Shown here: positions 62,994 to 64,000 of the stretch, in pieces
How the letters are laid out: each line of letters opens with the position of its first letter
How positions within the stretch are numbered: position 1 is the first letter of the stretch
NCBI GenBank assembly: GCA_937916485.1
Contig: CALFSV010000256.1
Coordinates: forward strand, 46,581-110,580
Source: an uncultured Paracoccaceae bacterium
GTDB taxonomy: Bacteria; Pseudomonadota; Alphaproteobacteria; Rhodobacterales; Rhodobacteraceae
DNA: 64,000 nt
Direction of reading: 5' to 3'
The notes under the pieces: model-generated
What the model was told of the DNA's origin: nothing
What the model saw: the letters and a program-made list of their open reading frames with translations, nothing else
The model's database searches: none
Made by a program: the position numbers and the translations under genes

Positions 62994-64000
62994 CTACAGG
63001 CCGGATGTTGCCGTCGTTACGGCGTCGACTGTACCCAGGGTACCGGTAAGGGCTGCGATCACCTTGTTGAACTGAACGAACGGCGCCTCGGTCACATAGA
63101 CCGTATCATCGTCCCGGATCGCGAAATCACGGGCAAAGAAGATGCCGTTCGGGCGGGTGAGGTCCAGAACATAGACAACCCGCTGGGCGCCGACCAGATC
63201 ATCGCGGCCGACCAGCGCACGGGCGATGGCTTCGGGCTCGTTGCGGAACACAAAGACGCCCGTCGGATCGGCAGCGGCCGAACTCAGCCCGCCAACCTGC
63301 GCCAATGCCTCGATGGCCGAGATGCTTTGGCTGTCAAATCGGATCTGGGTCTGCGTTCCGGTCGCACCGAGTGCCGTGAACGACCGGCTGTCTTCCTGAA
63401 CGATAATCTGATCGCCGTTGCGAAGGGCAATGTCATGTGCCGGATGGGTGTACAGATCCTCGAACCAGATCGTGCCTGTATGGGCGCCGCGCACTACAGT
63501 AACCTTGGCAATTTCCGTCGGGATGGACAGTCCACCGGCATTGGCCAGCATATTGGCCAGCGTGCGGGTCGGACGTTGGATCGGGTAGACACCCTGTCCT
63601 GTCACACCGCCGGCGATCGACACGGTGGAACCGTCGCCGGCCAGGCGGCTGACCTGGACCTGAGGATCGGGGGTCTGCTCTTCCAGCTTTTCCGAGATCA
63701 GGCGGCGGATCGCTTCGGGCGTGTTCCCGGCGGCCCGAATACGCCCGGCATAGGGGACAAAGATAAAGCCCGATCCATCGACCTGCACCTCATCGAGGAC
63801 GGCGGCATTCATCCCCAAGGGGACCAGCAGGCCGTCGTCAACGTTCTCCCAGATCGTCAGACCAAGGACATCGCCGGGCTGGATTGTATCGGACCCCAGC
63901 ACAGAGGCATTCATAAAGCCTTCGGAAAACGCCAGGGCAGGGGTCACCCCTGCGATGGCATTGATCCTGTCATCCACTGTCAGGATAAAGGCGTCGCCCT
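62994..64000 (-). CDS. Polysaccharide export outer-membrane protein (Wza/KpsD family), N-terminus outside window
   Basis: The C-terminal 330 or so residues are visible and the frame stays open to the window edge (reading GDAFILTVDDRIN at the left), so the true start is further right. Polysaccharide export domains (IQPGDVLGLTIWENVDDGLLVPLG and the SLBB-like regions VSIAGGVTGQGVYPIQRPTRTLANMLANAGG) are present. These form the outer-membrane channel for capsule. kpsC follows after four bases. Confidence 0.9.
   Translation of the reverse strand, partial: GDAFILTVDDRINAIAGVTPALAFSEGFMNASVLGSDTIQPGDVLGLTIWENVDDGLLVPLGMNAAVLDEVQVDGSGFIFVPYAGRIRAAGNTPEAIRRLISEKLEEQTPDPQVQVSRLAGDGSTVSIAGGVTGQGVYPIQRPTRTLANMLANAGGLSIPTEIAKVTVVRGAHTGTIWFEDLYTHPAHDIALRNGDQIIVQEDSRSFTALGATGTQTQIRFDSQSISAIEALAQVGGLSSAAADPTGVFVFRNEPEAIARALVGRDDLVGAQRVVYVLDLTRPNGIFFARDFAIRDDDTVYVTEAPFVQFNKVIAALTGTLGTVDAVTTATSGL

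Overview
The window is GC-rich chromosomal DNA of an alphaproteobacterium. It most likely comes from the marine Roseobacter group (Rhodobacteraceae). Reasons: a DddL-type DMSP lyase cupin, a carnitine dehydrogenase-thioesterase fusion next to a BKACE enzyme, a lone non-pyrrolysine MttB homologue, several small protein families typical of Rhodobacterales (DUF2927, DUF3572, DUF983, DUF2061), a NADP-malic enzyme with a phosphotransacetylase-like tail, and gene neighbourhoods such as tadA, dnaG and rpoD in sequence. I found no rRNA, tRNA, insertion sequence, prophage or CRISPR array. Most of the window is dense housekeeping and accessory metabolism on both strands.

Layout. 1-6300: the end of an SGNH esterase, a SRAP-domain protein whose catalytic Cys2 is Pro, two cold-shock genes with matching leaders, small membrane and lipoproteins, a copper-chaperone (PCuAC) operon, glyA and NAD kinase. 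6457-10835: prpE and maeB on the minus strand (propionate and malate metabolism). 10965-16765: a VOC-bicupin protein, then a plus-strand nucleoside salvage run cdd-deoA-deoB-add-upp. 16850-24049: a SPOR-domain gene broken by an amber codon, an M48-like protein without HExxH, metG, an MFS transporter, an aldo/keto reductase and a GNAT acetyltransferase. 24346-28179: a carnitine-to-glycine-betaine cluster (BKACE, lipocalin, carnitine dehydrogenase-thioesterase) facing a helix-turn-helix regulator. 28285-33853: DUF2061, desaturase, EamA transporter, Nudix, DUF983, and an EF-hand / ECF sigma / anti-sigma-like / Spy-like cassette. 33913-40170: a PleD-like diguanylate cyclase, DUF3572, a HAD phosphatase, MttB-like methyltransferase, a YbdK-like ligase and the DMSP lyase. 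40330-43455: divergent znuA and zur-znuC-znuB around a palindromic Zur-type operator. 43717-51529: dtd, a PfkB sugar kinase, then a minus-strand group (zinc-ribbon protein, cytochrome b561, SPFH-GYF protein, DUF2927 lipoprotein, TelA, XpaC and a 2-TM miniprotein) that looks like an envelope stress or defence assembly. 51684-60921: rluB-like synthase, tadA, dnaG, rpoD, a frameshifted TPR-sulfotransferase, nrdR and ribD. 60956-64000: capsule genes kpsC and a kpsD/wza-type export gene that runs off the window.

The most notable signals are: the SRAP protein with N-terminal Pro in place of the catalytic Cys; the TelA-XpaC-SPFH-zinc-ribbon group with a tightly coupled miniprotein; a family of dispersed REP-like elements (at least six copies, two forming an inverted pair before dnaG); a shared leader in two csp genes; an orphan intrinsic terminator upstream of the GNAT gene; a 12-bp perfect inverted repeat bracketing the rpoD leader; and two genes interrupted by single-base-scale lesions (SPOR amber, sulfotransferase -1 G).
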